From: Manis javanica
Lineage: Eukaryota > Chordata > Mammalia > Pholidota > Manidae
Reading direction: 5' to 3'
Length of the DNA: 64,000 bases
NCBI RefSeq assembly: GCF_040802235.1
Contig: NC_133172.1
Location: 63,619,613 to 63,683,612, forward strand
The notes beneath the pieces are model-generated. The model saw only the letters and a program-made list of their open reading frames with translations, searched no databases and had not been told where the DNA came from. The position numbers and the translations under genes are program-made. Shown one piece after another: positions 42,201-51,800 of the stretch. Each line of letters starts with the position of its first letter. The stretch's first letter is position 1.

Positions 42201-42870
42201 TCTCCTATGCCCTGCTTGCGGGGGGCAGCAGGTGTGGCATCTCCCCTGTCCCGTCCTCCATGGGATCCCACAACGGGCTATGGCCTCTGCTCCCAGACCC
42301 TCCTGATGGGCCCATGCCTTGGACTTCACTGTCCAGCCCCCCTGTGGGCAGAGCCCTCTCTGATGGGCGTCCCTGTGTCCATCTGTCTGGACTCCAAGCA
42401 CACCCAGCGGAGCACACGATGGAGCTGGGCTCTGGGAAGGTGGGGAGAGCTGAGCCCTAAGGGCGGAGAGAGGACTTGCCAGGCAGGGCGGCCACCAGAC
42501 TGGCGCTGGGGATGGGGGCGGAGCCTGCAGGAGGCGCAGGGACAGGTCCCGGAGGGGATCCTCTGGCGACCCCAGCACCCCCTGCGTGCCCCCCCCCCCA
42601 CGACGTGGTCCGAAAACAGATTCTGAAGCGAACCAAGGGCTTGTGACGAGAAATGAAACTTGGGGCCCCTTGTCCTTTACCCACGGCCACCAAACCACAG
42701 GGAGAGGCCACCACCGCCCGGGGCTCTGCGGGGCCCACGTGGACGCGAGCTCCGGGCCCGACCGCCCCCCTTACCTCGGAGGCCATGGCGGGAGGGGCCC
42801 GGCAGCCAGGGCAGGAGCAGCAGGGCCAGCAGGTAGACCAGCGAGAGGGCGCTAACGCGCAGCAGGCAGG
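17952..42870 (-). CDS. PIEZO1: PIEZO1, mechanically activated cation channel (exons 2-51; exon 1 beyond window)
   Basis: Fifty coding exons join in frame with canonical sites and sum to 7,400 nt, or 2,465 residues plus the second and third bases of an Ala codon begun in exon 1. With a human-sized exon 1 the protein would be about 2,487 residues (human 2,521). It is a homotrimeric plasma-membrane channel opened by membrane tension, passing Ca2+ and other cations in red cells, endothelium and lymphatics. Order seen: N-terminal blade helices (exons 2-27), beam (28-29), lateral plug (30), disordered clasp (31-36), last blade helices (37-38), disordered latch region (39-40), anchor with PF-x2-E-x6-W (41-44), outer helix (45), extracellular cap (46-50), inner helix and C-terminal domain (51). 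The ATG exon is not in the window; intron 1 runs past 64000. Exon coordinates are in the segment entries below. Confidence 0.98.
18279..19267 (-). CDS. PIEZO1: PIEZO1 exons 46-50 (extracellular cap)
   Basis: Exons 19175-19267 ([20 protein letters not shown]), 18920-19092 ([40 protein letters not shown]), 18720-18842 ([20 protein letters not shown]), 18559-18638 ([20 protein letters not shown]) and 18279-18468 ([36 protein letters not shown]). They form the C-terminal extracellular domain over the pore. The paired cysteines (DCRADC) and the acidic EEDD stretch are kept. Confidence 0.96.
19430..19618 (-). CDS. PIEZO1: PIEZO1 exon 45 (outer pore helix)
   Basis: 189 nt, phase 0/0. It encodes [20 protein letters not shown], then [20 protein letters not shown], the outer helix of the pore module, and [20 protein letters not shown] entering the cap. 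It is separated from the anchor by a 1.5-kb intron (19619-21133) that holds an L1 fragment. Exon skipping would keep frame but remove the outer helix, so it is expected to be constitutive. Confidence 0.96.
19970..20640 (+). mobile_element. Old L1 ORF2 / 3' fragment in PIEZO1 intron 44
   Basis: The stretch follows the L1 ORF2 end: 'acatataagacctacatcagactcttgg', 'tctccagagaagacgcaaacggcc', 'gtcagggaaacccacacggaaccacagtgagatgccgcctcacccgcc', then 'gagagacccaaacatccttcagcg'. It is on the plus strand, antisense to PIEZO1. Frequent substitutions and indels leave no open frame, so it is a fossil. Confidence 0.65.
21134..22038 (-). CDS. PIEZO1: PIEZO1 exons 41-44 (anchor domain, PFEW motif)
   Basis: Exons 21891-22038 ([40 protein letters not shown]), 21596-21810 ([38 protein letters not shown]), 21361-21519 ([36 protein letters not shown]) and 21134-21281 ([37 protein letters not shown]). 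Exon 44 holds PF-x2-E-x6-W, the signature of PIEZO proteins, intact at about residue 2,078. Confidence 0.97.
22122..22685 (-). CDS. PIEZO1: PIEZO1 exons 39-40 (disordered latch region)
   Basis: Exons 22451-22685 and 22122-22236. Exon 39 starts [17 protein letters not shown] and runs into a low-complexity stretch with [20 protein letters not shown]. Exon 40 encodes a basic/Ala stretch ending [12 protein letters not shown]. The strongly acidic Glu run that human has between these points is not seen, and the region is shorter. The donor of exon 39 (TTCG|gtagga) and the acceptor of exon 40 (cccccag) are canonical, so the shortening looks genuine. Confidence 0.88.
22866..23375 (-). CDS. PIEZO1: PIEZO1 exons 37-38 (last blade helices before anchor)
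   Basis: Exons 23117-23375 and 22866-23054. They encode [60 protein letters not shown]; then [40 protein letters not shown] and [11 protein letters not shown]. These are among the best conserved residues in the window. Confidence 0.95.
23483..25157 (-). CDS. PIEZO1: PIEZO1 exons 31-36 (intracellular clasp / disordered region)
   Basis: Exons 25057-25157 ([20 protein letters not shown]), 24434-24515 ([20 protein letters not shown]), 24312-24362 (a poorly conserved 51-nt exon), 24051-24223 ([33 protein letters not shown]), 23808-23914 ([18 protein letters not shown]) and 23483-23662 (low-complexity Ser/Gly/Pro, then RTASELLLH). Helical parts are conserved and linkers diverge from human, as expected for this disordered region. 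Exon 33 is phase 1/1 and so removable in frame. Confidence 0.92.
24277..24299. repeat. Short GAGCCC hexamer repeat
   Basis: Three to four copies of GAGCCC (cctgagcccgagcccgagcccgg) in the 88-nt PIEZO1 intron 33. A length-variable microsatellite is possible; no function is suggested. Confidence 0.6.
25735..25806 (-). CDS. PIEZO1: PIEZO1 exon 30, lateral plug cassette exon
   Basis: 72 nt, phase 1 at both ends, encoding the stretch that contains [15 protein letters not shown]. Published structural and physiological work places the lateral plug gates of PIEZO1 in this segment. A splice form (Piezo1.1) that lacks a 24-residue exon here has larger, more easily opened channels. Both splice sites are canonical here (ctccacag and ACAG|gtactg), so skipping would remove exactly 24 residues in frame. 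Exon use in this species is not known. Confidence 0.92.
26070..26324 (-). CDS. PIEZO1: PIEZO1 exons 28-29 (beam helix)
   Basis: Exons 26235-26324 and 26070-26155. They encode [29 protein letters not shown] and [20 protein letters not shown], a highly charged helix matching the long intracellular beam that links the blade to the pore in PIEZO structures. Exon 29 ends in phase 1 directly before the lateral plug exon. Confidence 0.95.
26711..27376 (-). CDS. PIEZO1: PIEZO1 exons 25-27 (blade helices before the beam)
   Basis: Exons 27133-27376, 26968-27064 and 26711-26882. They encode [20 protein letters not shown] with [40 protein letters not shown] with CTVKGYYN; and [20 protein letters not shown] with [17 protein letters not shown]. 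Intron 26 is only 85 nt. Intron 27 (26325-26710) has nothing recognised. Confidence 0.95.
27615..30024 (-). CDS. PIEZO1: PIEZO1 exons 20-24 (blade helices)
   Basis: Exons 29899-30024, 29615-29815, 29032-29236, 28395-28499 and 27615-27768. They encode PFPNSTNL and [37 protein letters not shown] and [38 protein letters not shown] and [38 protein letters not shown]; and the tail to NFMHCR. Intron 22 (28500-29031) carries an L1 fragment. Intron 23 (27769-28394) is a degenerate TG/CA-rich stretch. Confidence 0.95.
27885..28190. repeat. Degenerate TG/CA-rich low-complexity stretch in PIEZO1 intron 23
   Basis: Repeated short TGTG, CACA and CATGTG-like motifs alternate with purine-rich spacers over about 300 bp, with no clean unit. 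It looks like an eroded (CA)n satellite. Nothing else was recognised in this intron. Confidence 0.5.
28820..28925 (+). mobile_element. Old L1 fragment in PIEZO1 intron 22
   Basis: 'cacatgcccatcagaatggctgaaataag' followed by 'ccggtgaggatgcagagaaatggaacacat' and 'gctggcaggatg' matches the well-known L1 ORF2 segment (cccattagaatggctaaaat... gtgttggcgaggatgtgg). Short and diverged; not coding. Confidence 0.65.
30489..31138 (-). CDS. PIEZO1: PIEZO1 exons 17-19 (short Glu run, blade helices)
   Basis: Exons 31029-31138, 30784-30944 and 30489-30665. Exon 17 encodes [20 protein letters not shown]: only four Glu where human has a longer Gln/Glu tract, the site of the human E756del allele. Exon 18 has [20 protein letters not shown] and [17 protein letters not shown]. 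Exon 19 has [20 protein letters not shown] and [14 protein letters not shown]. Phases 2/1, 1/0, 0/0 fit. Confidence 0.95.
31491..32330 (-). CDS. PIEZO1: PIEZO1 exons 13-16 (blade helices)
   Basis: Exons 32219-32330 ([20 protein letters not shown]), 31961-32139 ([37 protein letters not shown]), 31746-31894 ([20 protein letters not shown]) and 31491-31667 ([34 protein letters not shown]). Exon 16 ends CCCAG|gtgcac. Phases 0/1, 1/0, 0/2, 2/2 fit. Confidence 0.95.
32385..32505. repeat. Degenerate CA-rich stretch in PIEZO1 intron 12
   Basis: Interspersed CACACA, GCACAT and CATATGCACATG motifs over about 120 bp. It resembles an old CA repeat. It is outside exons and splice sites. Confidence 0.5.
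32894..34466 (-). CDS. PIEZO1: PIEZO1 exons 9-12 (cytosolic loop, blade helices)
   Basis: Exons 34356-34466 (acidic/Gln loop with [13 protein letters not shown]), 34172-34265 ([17 protein letters not shown]), 33320-33420 ([20 protein letters not shown]) and 32894-33154 ([41 protein letters not shown]). Intron 10 (33421-34171) and intron 12 (32331-32893) hold no coding sequence; intron 12 has a CA-rich stretch at about 32385-32505. Confidence 0.95.
34582..35345 (-). CDS. PIEZO1: PIEZO1 exons 6-8 (blade helices)
   Basis: Exons 35177-35345, 34851-35064 and 34582-34753. They encode the charged loop [20 protein letters not shown], then [20 protein letters not shown] with [20 protein letters not shown], then the glycosylation-type NCSG and NTSHDW loop and the helix [20 protein letters not shown]. 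The residues follow mammalian PIEZO1 closely. Confidence 0.95.
35346..37053 (-). other. PIEZO1 intron 5
   Basis: 1.7-kb intron. It contains an old MIR at about 35895-35985 and a short GT-rich stretch near 36507-36545. Otherwise nothing was recognised on either strand. Confidence 0.6.
35895..35985 (+). mobile_element. MIR SINE remnant in PIEZO1 intron 5
   Basis: 'gggcgcaggctctggagccaggcagcctta', then 'cacctaactcctgaccctctctgtcaaatgagg', follows the MIR core (gagcacaggctctggagtcagactgcctg... cctctctgtgcctcag... tgtaaaatgggg). Truncated and diverged. Confidence 0.6.
37054..38437 (-). CDS. PIEZO1: PIEZO1 exons 3-5 (N-terminal blade unit)
   Basis: Exons 38315-38437, 37295-37337 and 37054-37192. 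They encode [20 protein letters not shown] with [16 protein letters not shown], then the 43-nt mini-exon [12 protein letters not shown], then [20 protein letters not shown] and [11 protein letters not shown]. Phases 1/1, 1/2, 2/0 fit. Intron 3 (37338-38314) has no recognised repeat. Confidence 0.95.
38438..42774 (-). other. PIEZO1 intron 2
   Basis: 4.3-kb GC-rich intron. It holds a duplicated stretch of about 59 bp (about 41405-41500) and short GGGCCT and CTG tandem runs (41838-41870 and 40280-40297). A C-run sits at about 42586-42599. No exon or gene was recognised on either strand. Confidence 0.55.
42775..42870 (-). CDS. PIEZO1: PIEZO1 exon 2 (first transmembrane segment)
   Basis: 96 nt, acceptor cctgcag, donor CGAG|gtaagg. 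It encodes [20 protein letters not shown] and [12 protein letters not shown], the first blade membrane helix and turn. The first base of its first Ala codon comes from exon 1, to the right of the window. It is isolated between two large introns (4.3 kb and more than 21 kb). Confidence 0.95.
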
Positions 42871-45224
42871 CTGCAGGGAGGGAGGGTGTCAGCACGGCCG
42901 CGGGGCGGCCACCCCCAGCGCCCCCGCAAGGCGGCGCATCACCCATCACCCGGGAGCGGGCGCGCCGTGTCCTACAGCCCCTCCTATGTGTGCCTGCGGC
43001 TCCGGCACATCCGCGTGCGTCTGGGGCACATGCCACCCGCGGTGTCCACACCGAGGTTGTGGCTGATTTTCCTACTTGTTTTCTCCTTTACAATATTTTC
43101 TATCTTAAATTAACACACAGCACGATTGGCTTTTGGGGCCCAGCCCTCTGAACCTTAAGTACTGTTGAGCCAGGGTGCCACCGGCCCAGCCCATCTCCCC
43201 TCCCGCCTTTGAGAGTCGCCAGGTGCCAGGAGCTTGTTCCCGCCTCCTCTCTCATCAACTCAACACGCCTTCCTGCATGGTGGGTACTTTCCTAAGACTT
43301 GTGCAGATGGAAGCTCCCTGGGCAGAGGACAGCGGTGGGGAAGAGAGGGCCTGGCCTGCCCCCCGGAACAGAGGGCTGTCGGAAAACAACAGGAGAAGTA
43401 TCGTGCGTCCTGATGCAGGGAGCCGGGGGCTCACTGAGCCTTCCTGGGGGGCCCTACACAGTCCCAAGGGGCCAGCAGCTCATGGGCACCACCAGGAGGC
43501 CCCAGAGCCAGACCCTCCACCCGCTATACCCCTCAGTCCCAGCCACCAGCAAGTGGGCCCAGGAAGACCCAGCCCTGCCCGCCCAGGCCCAGGAGGACCA
43601 CAGACGCTGTGGCACCAGACCCACCACAAGTTCATCCACTCTGCAACAACCCCTGTAGCCCGGAGTCTGTCCTGAGCAGAAGGAAGGGCCCCTCTCCTCT
43701 CCTTCCCACCACCAGGTACAAGACAAAGGCCCACGCAATCTCCTGAGCAGCTGCCCTCTGCTCCTCAGGCCCCACTGTGAGCTCAGCAGTGACTTGGACC
43801 TCCACCTGGCAGTGTCTGGACAGCCAGGGCTGAAACGAGCTGACTGGCACTCAGTTGCAGATGTGGTCACATGGGCATCCAGTGGGGGGCCGATGGCCAA
43901 GTGGGGCATGCTAAAAATAAACCAGCCAGGTCGTCTCCCCCGTGAACGGAGCCAGGGAGAGCAAACGCCCTCTGGGAGAGGCCTTCCAAGCCCGGAGGGC
44001 GCCTGCCTTCCCCACAGCCTCCAGCTGCCGGGCACGGGCTGGTGGCGATGGCACCTTTCTCCCTCAGGTGGCCCCTTGCAATTCAGATGGGCCTTCACTG
44101 GACTCCCGAGAAGGGATGAGGGCACTTGGACCCTAGGGCCCCGGCCAGCATCTGACCCACAGCCAGGCCCACAGCCCCTTCAGGGCTTGGGGGCTGCCCA
44201 TACCTCCACCTGCCCCGCGTCCTCGCCAAGCCACACCCCATCCCCCTGGTGTCCCTTGGGGGAAGCACAGCCCGGCTCATCGGAGCCCCTCCAAGTCCAC
44301 CTTCACCAAGCCTGGGACCCGACCAAGAGCTCAGGCAATGCAAGGACGAGACGGGGTGGCAGACAACTCGCCCTCTGGGCCTCGGGTCTCACCCTGCACC
44401 ACAGGGGTGATCACGGTCCTTGCCAGCAGCGCGGTCAGGAAGGTCACAGTGACCCGCAGGTGTGAGATGCCTGGGCAGGGCCGGGACCCGGGGCTCAGTG
44501 CCCCCTGCTGAACCCCAGGCCCTTCTGCCGGCCCAGCAGTGAGGAAACGCCGGGCTGACGTGGGCCTGGGTGGAAGGGCCCAGGCGCTGTCCCACGGACA
44601 CCGCGGCACTGCACTCCCCTGGAAATCGTCCCTGAAGCTAAGATGTCGCCTCTTCTGGCCACAGCGGTCAGCGCAACTCAAAAGCTAAACTTTTTCAACA
44701 ATTATGTACTTTCATTAAAAAAAAATCAATCTGATGTGGCCCAAGAGGCAGGAGGGAAGTGCATTTAGAGCAAAGGCACCAAAAGCTCTTTGTTTCCCAG
44801 AGCTGTGCGTTCTGGCGACTGCCCTCTGCCTCTGTCAGCCAGCCCCAGTTCGTCCCCAGAAGGTGCCACTCTCCCCTTTTGTACCAGCCTGGAGCGCGCT
44901 TTCCCAGCCAGGCGATATCCAGCCAGCACACCTGTCCATCTGCCTGCCCTTCCACCCGCCCATCCACCTACCCTTTCTCTGAGGACCTCTTCTGCAGGGC
45001 CCTGCCCAGAGGCACTCGAGTTCCGCCCCGCCAGGGACGCCTAGCTGGGGAGCATGTGTGCCCCGGAGACCATGTTCAAACGCCCATGACAGGCTTCAAA
45101 TGTGGTGCAGGAGCGGGAAGCTCCAGGAGGCAGGGCACGACCCCGAAGGAGGGCCAGGCTGGCAGCTCTGTGCCCTGCTCTCCTGGCCTGGCTCCTTCAG
45201 CAGACCTGGAGGCCAGGCCGGGGA

Positions 45225-45350
45225 CACAGGGAGGCGGTGTGTGTGTGGTGGTGGCTGCAGGATATGGAGAACGCACTGCGCTGTACCCTTAAAAATGGTT
45301 CCGATGACGGCTTTTGTGTTCTGTGCATTTTACCAAAACAAAGAGCCTCT
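45225..45350 (+). mobile_element. Old L1 3' end in PIEZO1 intron 1
   Basis: 'gagaacgcactgcgctgtacccttaaaaatggttccgatgacggcttttgtgttctgtgcattttaccaaaaca' matches the common L1 3' terminus (gtacacttaaaaatggttaaaatggtaaattttatgttatgtatattttacca). No poly-A tail of length remains, so it is ancient. Confidence 0.7.
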
Positions 45351-47049
45351 GAAATGAGTGAGGGGCTTCAGAAACCAGGAGCGAGAGGCAGGCGCAGCCC
45401 CAGCCCGCCCACTGCTGCCGGGAGAGCCCCGAGGTGTGCGGCCCGCACCTCCCCGATGTCTCACTCCAGGCAGAACAGGAGCAAAGACTCTCCCAGAAGC
45501 TCCATCTGCCAAAAGCATGAAACTGCAGGCGAGAGGCAGAGGGCAGGGTCGGGGCATGGGCAGCACCTGGGAGGGACTGGCCCTCAGCCCCAGTGTGGGC
45601 ATGGTGGGCGGGCTGCTGCCAGGCTCTGGGGACGGCACTGCCCTGCTCTGGGGAGGGGGGGCCCGCCATGTGCCACAGCCCACACAAGGTCCACTTTCGG
45701 AGTGGCTGACGACACCTCCGGGGTCTTCCTTCCGGCCCCCAGCCTGCCACTCACCCATGTGCACACAGCTGGCCGTGTGGCAGGAGGCACCATCTAGGCT
45801 CCGGGGACAGAGTGGAGCTGGAGAGAAAGCTGCGCGCACCTAGGAAGTGGGCGTCCTGCCGACACACGAGGACGCTCCAGCGATCCCAGGGGCCCTGGGG
45901 TGTCTCAGGGTACACCCGGCCTGCCAGAGCACGCCAGCTCGCCCAGAGACAGGCTGTGAGGTGGGCCAGCCTCTGTGGGCCTCCTGACCCTGCCAGGCAC
46001 GTGGCACCTGGACAGTCCTGGAGGCTGGCCCAGGGGACATGAACAGGGAGGGCTGGGCCCGTGGGCTCCCGGCCCCAGTGGGTGGGGAAGGAGTAGGGGC
46101 TTAGGCCCCCAGCCCATCATGCCTCTCCCTTAACCAGGGACTGGGATGAGGCGAGGGGCCAGCCAGCAGAGCAAGCGACCCCAGGCCAGCGGGGGAGCCG
46201 AGGGGGACCGGCCTCAGCAGCCGCCCTCACACCCCTGCTGTCCCAGTGAGGCAGAGCTTCTCAGAGGGAAGGGCTTTCCTGGCCACTCAGCCGGGCCCCA
46301 CACCCAGTGCCTTCAGAGCGCCCTATCTGTCCACAGTCCCTGGAGCCACCGAGGGTGCTGGTCTCGGTGCCCTGGGCAGGGCCTCACTGGACCACATGCC
46401 AGGGAGGCCCCGGGCATCAGAGCAGGCTGACTGGAGGAGGTGACTCTGCTTCCAGCCTTGAAGGCCAGAGGAGGTTGTGGGGCAGCCCCAGGCTCCAGCA
46501 GAGAAGGAAGACGCTCAGCTGGAGAGGAGGTGGGGACCCAAGGTGTCCTAAGAAGTATTGGGCCTGCCCTGCCCAGGCAGCCCCGACCCCCCCACTTTTA
46601 GCTGCCTGGGCTGGTGACCTCATGGAGGAAATGCTTTTTCCTGCCAGGAACAATGGGAAGAGAAAGCCGGGCAGGAAAGGGCTCCCTACCGCCAGCACCT
46701 CCAGCACATACTTAACCCTTCACAGACCCTACCCACCACAAGCCTGCCGGTGCCCCCTCCTGCAGATGAGGGGATGAGGCCAGAAGAGGCAGAGGCTGCC
46801 CTCGTCTAGGCGGGGCCAGGTCAGGAAGGGGGGCAGGTGGGGTCAGTGCAGAAAGCCATGAATATCCAGGACTGCACACCATGCTGTGGGGCGCCCCACG
46901 CACACAGTGGCCTTGACCACAGGGGGACGGGCCTGCTGAGGACCCAGGGCACTGCTCAGCATGCGGTTCCTGGGATGTGTCCCCTGAGCCTGGCCTGTGC
47001 CAGGTTCTGGGATTCTCTCCACCTTCCCACCCCATCTCTCCTGCAGGAG

Positions 47050-47130
47050 AGCCGAGCCTCGGTTTCCCCACCTGTAAAGAGGGGTGAACCAAGCCCCACA
47101 CAGCACAAGGGGCTGAGGGGTCCTCACAGC
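47050..47130 (+). mobile_element. MIR-like remnant
   Basis: Contains 'agcctcggtttccccacctgtaaagagggg', the MIR 3' core (cctcagtttcctcatctgtaaaatgggg). Only this part is recognisable. Confidence 0.4.
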
Positions 47131-47814
47131 GACACGGAGGCAGGTGTTTTCAGTGCCATCTGCAGGGCGACCGTAGGCCCTCACTGCAGGTCAGGGGGCA
47201 GGAAGGCGGCGCAGGGCTGGGGCGGCACAGGCAGGGCCCTCCCGGGACCGGGACTGATCGGCCAGTCTCCCATGTGAGGCTGAGTCAGCTTCAGGGGCCA
47301 GGAGGACAGTGGCCCAGGACAGGGCGAGGCCTGGACGGGGGTGGACATGCCACGGCACCACTGTCACCGTCCTCAGCTCTACTTGGCAGATGAGACGCTG
47401 AGTCCCAGGGACCAGCGCTTCCCCAGAAATGGCGCAGATCCAGGTGGCCCAGTGCAGATGGCGGAGGGTGAGGGCCACCCCCAGGCCAGCCCCACAGGAC
47501 AGCCTGCAGGGGACAGTGGGGCAGGGAGGGTCGGCCGGACGTGCAGGCATGAGGGGCAGCAGGGCGAGAGGCATAGCCAGCAGGGCTGACGTGGGACCTC
47601 GGGGTCAGGGCAGAGCTGCCCCCCGGCTGGGGGTGGCCAGGACCTTGGCACACAGAGGAGATGGAGTGGGGGGCAGCCAGCATCACTTGGCCGCCTCCTC
47701 CTCCTCCTGTGGGGCGAAGCCCCAGGGCCTGGGCCACAGGTGACTGTCTGGAGGGGCGGCACAGAGCCGCACGAGGGACCGGGACCCTCGGCTGCCCAGC
47801 ACTGCAGGAGATGG

Positions 47815-47900
47815 CCCTCTGTACCTCAGTTTCCTCAGTGGGTAAGCAGGAGGGGTGGTAACAGCCCCCCAGGACCCGGCACATAGTAGGAGGGCTACCA
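47815..47900 (+). mobile_element. MIR remnant
   Basis: 'gtacctcagtttcctcagtgggtaagc' followed by 'gacccggcacatagtaggagggct' matches MIR core and 3' part (cctcagtttcctcatctg... gcctggcacatagtaggtgct). Confidence 0.55.
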
Positions 47901-50900
47901 CGGGCCGGGCCCTAAGGCACTCTGAACACCACAGGCAGACAGCCATCCATGCACATGATGATTCCTCTTAAGAAAGACTAAAATTAAAACAGAAACAGGA
48001 TGTGTGTATGTAAATGTAGGAAAAGGCCCAGAAGGTCTACACCAAGATTTCGCCACACTGACTTGTGCACGGGGCCTGGGGCCTGAGTGCGAGGCCTCCC
48101 TGCTTAGCAGCGAGCTCCCCAAAAGGACAAAGATGGGGGGACACAGATCACAGAAGGGCTGGAGGCAGAGAGGACAGCAGCCACCTGCGTCCCCAGGGCC
48201 CCCTGGCCCAGCAGGCACATCTCAGGCCTTCTGCTCCAGGGGAAGAAGCTCCTCGGAGGCCAGCCGGGGCCCGGGGGCGGGAGGCTGAGAGGCCCCCGAT
48301 GACAGCTGCCAGCACGGGGGTCCTGACCCAAGGCCTGGCCACCCACCCCAGCCCGCTGTCTCTGGGGAACACTCACCCTGCCTTATTTGGCTGGGAGGAG
48401 AAAGCCATAAACACTTCCCTGCCAGCTTCTGCCAGGGGTGGGGGCACAAGAAGGGGAGAAAGAAGGGCCGGACGTGGCAGAGGGAGCAGCCGGGCATGGG
48501 CTGTCCCCTGCCCTCTGGAGCCGCCCTGGCAGCAGGGCCTTACGCCCCCCAGCACTCGGGCCAACGGAGGGCTTCGACCCATCCCAGAGCGGCCCCCACG
48601 CTTGGGGGCAAAGACTGTGGACGGGGTCAGCACTGGCGGCATGGCCTGGTGTCTGAGCCTCTGGCACGTGGGGACCCTGGGAGAGCTTGGGGGTGGGGCG
48701 GGAAGTGAAGCCAAGGGGATCTGGCCTGCCAGGCCCCCTCACCCACCACACTGCAACCCAGAACGGCCAGCAGGCCCTCAGCAGCCCTCCACTGCTCATC
48801 ACTCCATGAAACGTGCTCGGCATACCCACCGAGACCCCACCACACCTTCAGCCAGAAACCACCTTGTTGTGGGGCCTGGCCCCCTGGGCCTCAGTCCCTT
48901 CCCAGCTCCGGCATCTGAGGGGCTTTGCTCCACAACACATGGGACAGGCACTGGGGAGGACCGCACACAGCAGTCCCTGCCCCGCCTCGCGGACAGAGCG
49001 CGCTGGCACAGGCCGCGGGTGCAGGGAAAATCGGTTTCTGGAGCTCCAAGAACCTCCCACGGTGGAAAAGGGGGTTGCCTTCCCTGAAGTCAGTGGAGGA
49101 CAGAGGTCAAAGAGCCACATGTGGGCATGTGGGGAGGCCTGGGCACGTGGCTGCTACTTGGAGCCCAGCCACAAGCCGGGTACCATGGAGGGTTCAACTG
49201 ACACCGTGTCCAGGACCCTCGGCTGGACAGCTCACCTGCCCCACTGGGGGGAGGGTGCCGACAGCCAGGCCCTCCCCACACCACCAGCTCTGTGAAGCTA
49301 TGGGGAGTGTTCAGGACTGGGGGCGCCTCACGGCCACTGTTGGCCAGGCACTGAGGGACGAGGCACCCCCAGGGGCCTCCCTCAGCCCCGCCCACCCCGC
49401 GGGCTTGGACAGCGCCGGGCGGTTCAGAGCCTGACCGGCCTCCCAGCCACACTCAGCCATCAGCAAAGGTGCCCGGCACTGCTGGGAGCCCCCTTTCCCT
49501 GCTGGGGACCATTCCTTTCACATCAGAGCTCCAGGACTGGGACCGGGACCCGCTGAGCTCCCCTGGAGAACAGCAGTGGTCAGGGGGCCCACTGTTTGGA
49601 AAGTGGGCGTCTGTCAGGTGTCATGTGCCCTGTTTGCCTGAAGGGCAGCACCAGGCCACCTGCCTCAGTGGGAAACTCTTCACACAGAGGCGGCCAGATT
49701 CCAGGGTGCGGGTGGGGCCACATTCCACAGGAGGGACCTCCCTGCACAGGGAGCCTCGTGCCCTTCCCACCCCCACCCAGGTCAGGCCTTATCTGCACAG
49801 CCATCTCTGTGGACTGCTGCCTGCAGGTCAACAGGCGGGAAGGCCGGGTGTCCAGTATTGGAGCCTTTTATGGACACACCACCACCCAGATGTGGTCTGC
49901 ACCTGACCCAGGCTGCAGCCTAGGGTCTGGCTGAGGAAGGGGCCACGGCTGGGGGAGGCACAGGTGGGTGACACAGAGCACGCCACAGGGCCCCGAAGGC
50001 CAGTGGCTGGCACAGGAAGCCAGCCGTCCCGCCACACATGGGAGTGGGGGGCTGGTGCCCTCCAAGCCTCCCAGTGGGTCAGCCCTGTCCAGGGTCAGCT
50101 CTCACTGGATCTTCAGGCCACTGTGCTCCTGGACCCCTGCCACGAAGACCCCCAAGGGGCAGGCAGGACCCCCTGCAGCCTCCAGGAAAGGGGCTCCCAG
50201 CTGAGTTGCCCCCAGACTGCGAAGAACAGGCCCCGTGCAGTGACTGGCCATATGGGGTCCTCACTGCACCCCATGAGCACCAATAAGAGGCTGCTGGTGC
50301 ATGGTACAGATTCGGAAAATGAGTCACAAGGGGCCCGGCCAGACCCCCGGATGGACATCATGGCCTCCCGCAGTCTTCCAGTGCTCCCGGGGACCCAACC
50401 CAGGCTGGTTCCGATCACACCAGCTCCTCACAGCCGCTCCCCCCTGCTCCTCCTGACCCATCCCCCAGCGGGCATGCCCCACCACCTGCAGCACAGCCCA
50501 CACTCGGCCTGCCAGGGCACGGGACCGACGCTCGGCTCCAGGCGAGCAGCCCCCAGACAGGACTCAGGTCGGCAGGTGTCTGGCCATCCCCCGGGGGGGC
50601 CCACGGGGGCAGTGCTGAGCAGCGAGGTGAGAGCTCGGAGGGTGGGCCGGTGGGCCTGCCCCCGGGAGCCAGAGAGGCTCTCCTGAGATGGGCACATGAG
50701 GGGCTGGGGGGTCCGCTGGGGGGTTCTCCTGAGCATCAGGGGGGAGTGGGGGGAGGGGGCAGGGTGCCGCTCCAGGACCCAGATTTCATTTAAAACCAAG
50801 GAGCGGCGCCCTCAGCCGGAGCTGCTCCGCGTTCTGAGGGAGGAGGCCCTCCTGCCCTCTGTGATCCTGAGCGCCCGTGGTCTCTGGGCCATGTGAGGAG

Positions 50901-51704
50901 AGAGAAAGGGCTTGGTGTTGGGCTCTGGGCAAACAAGAGGCTCTGCGGCCGTGATAGGCTCCCCAGAGGCAGCCTGGCAGAGGCACCTGAAACGGCGGCT
51001 GTGAAACAGGGACCCTCCTGAGCTGGGCCACAGCCTGTCCACCCAGGTCACCACAAGCCTCTCCCACGCGCAGAACCCACCCAGTCCTGATCTCCAGATC
51101 AGGGGCCTTTCCTGCCCTCAGCAGCCCTACCTGCAGCTGCCCAGGCGCCGGGGCAGGGGTGGCCCTTCAATCCCCCAGCAAAGGGCAAAGGACGGCCGGC
51201 ACTGAGATTCGAGCCCCAGCAGCCAGCGCAGTGAGTCAGGACGTGGGCCACCTTGGCTGCAGGGCCCTGTTCACACCCTCATGGACCAGACCATCATGTC
51301 AGGTGCGGTCGCAGACCCGGCAAAGCGCAGAGGATCAAGGAGCCAGAGGGCTGCCCTTGGGGTGCGCTGTCTCCTGGGGGCACAAAGCCCTCCCAGGAGC
51401 CAGCCAGCGGTGCAGCTTAGATGAGTCCCCAGGGAGGCCATCTCCTTGCAGGGAGCATGGGGCTGGAAGTGCCAGAGAGGAAAGGCTAGTGCAAAGGCCC
51501 TGGGGTAGCCACGCACAGGGCACTCGCAGGAGACCTGGGAGGGGCAGCCAGCCAGCCGCCCAGCGACATGGCTTAACGAGACACACACAGTCTGGGCCTT
51601 GGTCACGGGAGCCTGGACCTCCCTCAGGGTCCCTGCCAAGCAGCAGGCGGCAGTGTTTCCCGTCAAGTTCTTACCATACAGATTTCAACGTGGCCCATAC
51701 TGCA

Positions 51705-51800
51705 GAGCTGTGGTCCCCAAAGTGGGGCTGCCGGGCAACACCTGGGAATTTGGTGGCAATGCAGATTCTCAGGCTCACCCAGATGGGTGGGGCGGGCCCG
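51705..51800 (+). mobile_element. MER5-like DNA transposon remnant
   Basis: 'gtggtccccaaagtggggctgccgggcaacacctgggaatttggtggcaatgcagattctcaggctcaccc' follows the MER5 pattern (tggtccccggaccagcag... cacctgggaacttgttagaaatgcaaattctcgggccccac). It lies inside a 437-codon open frame, an argument that the frame is accidental. Confidence 0.6.

Noticed and set aside
48065-49087. Plus-strand open frame of 340 codons
   Set aside because: Low-complexity Gly/Pro/Arg/Ser translation with no recognised domain and overlapping open frames on the other strand; best explained by GC content.
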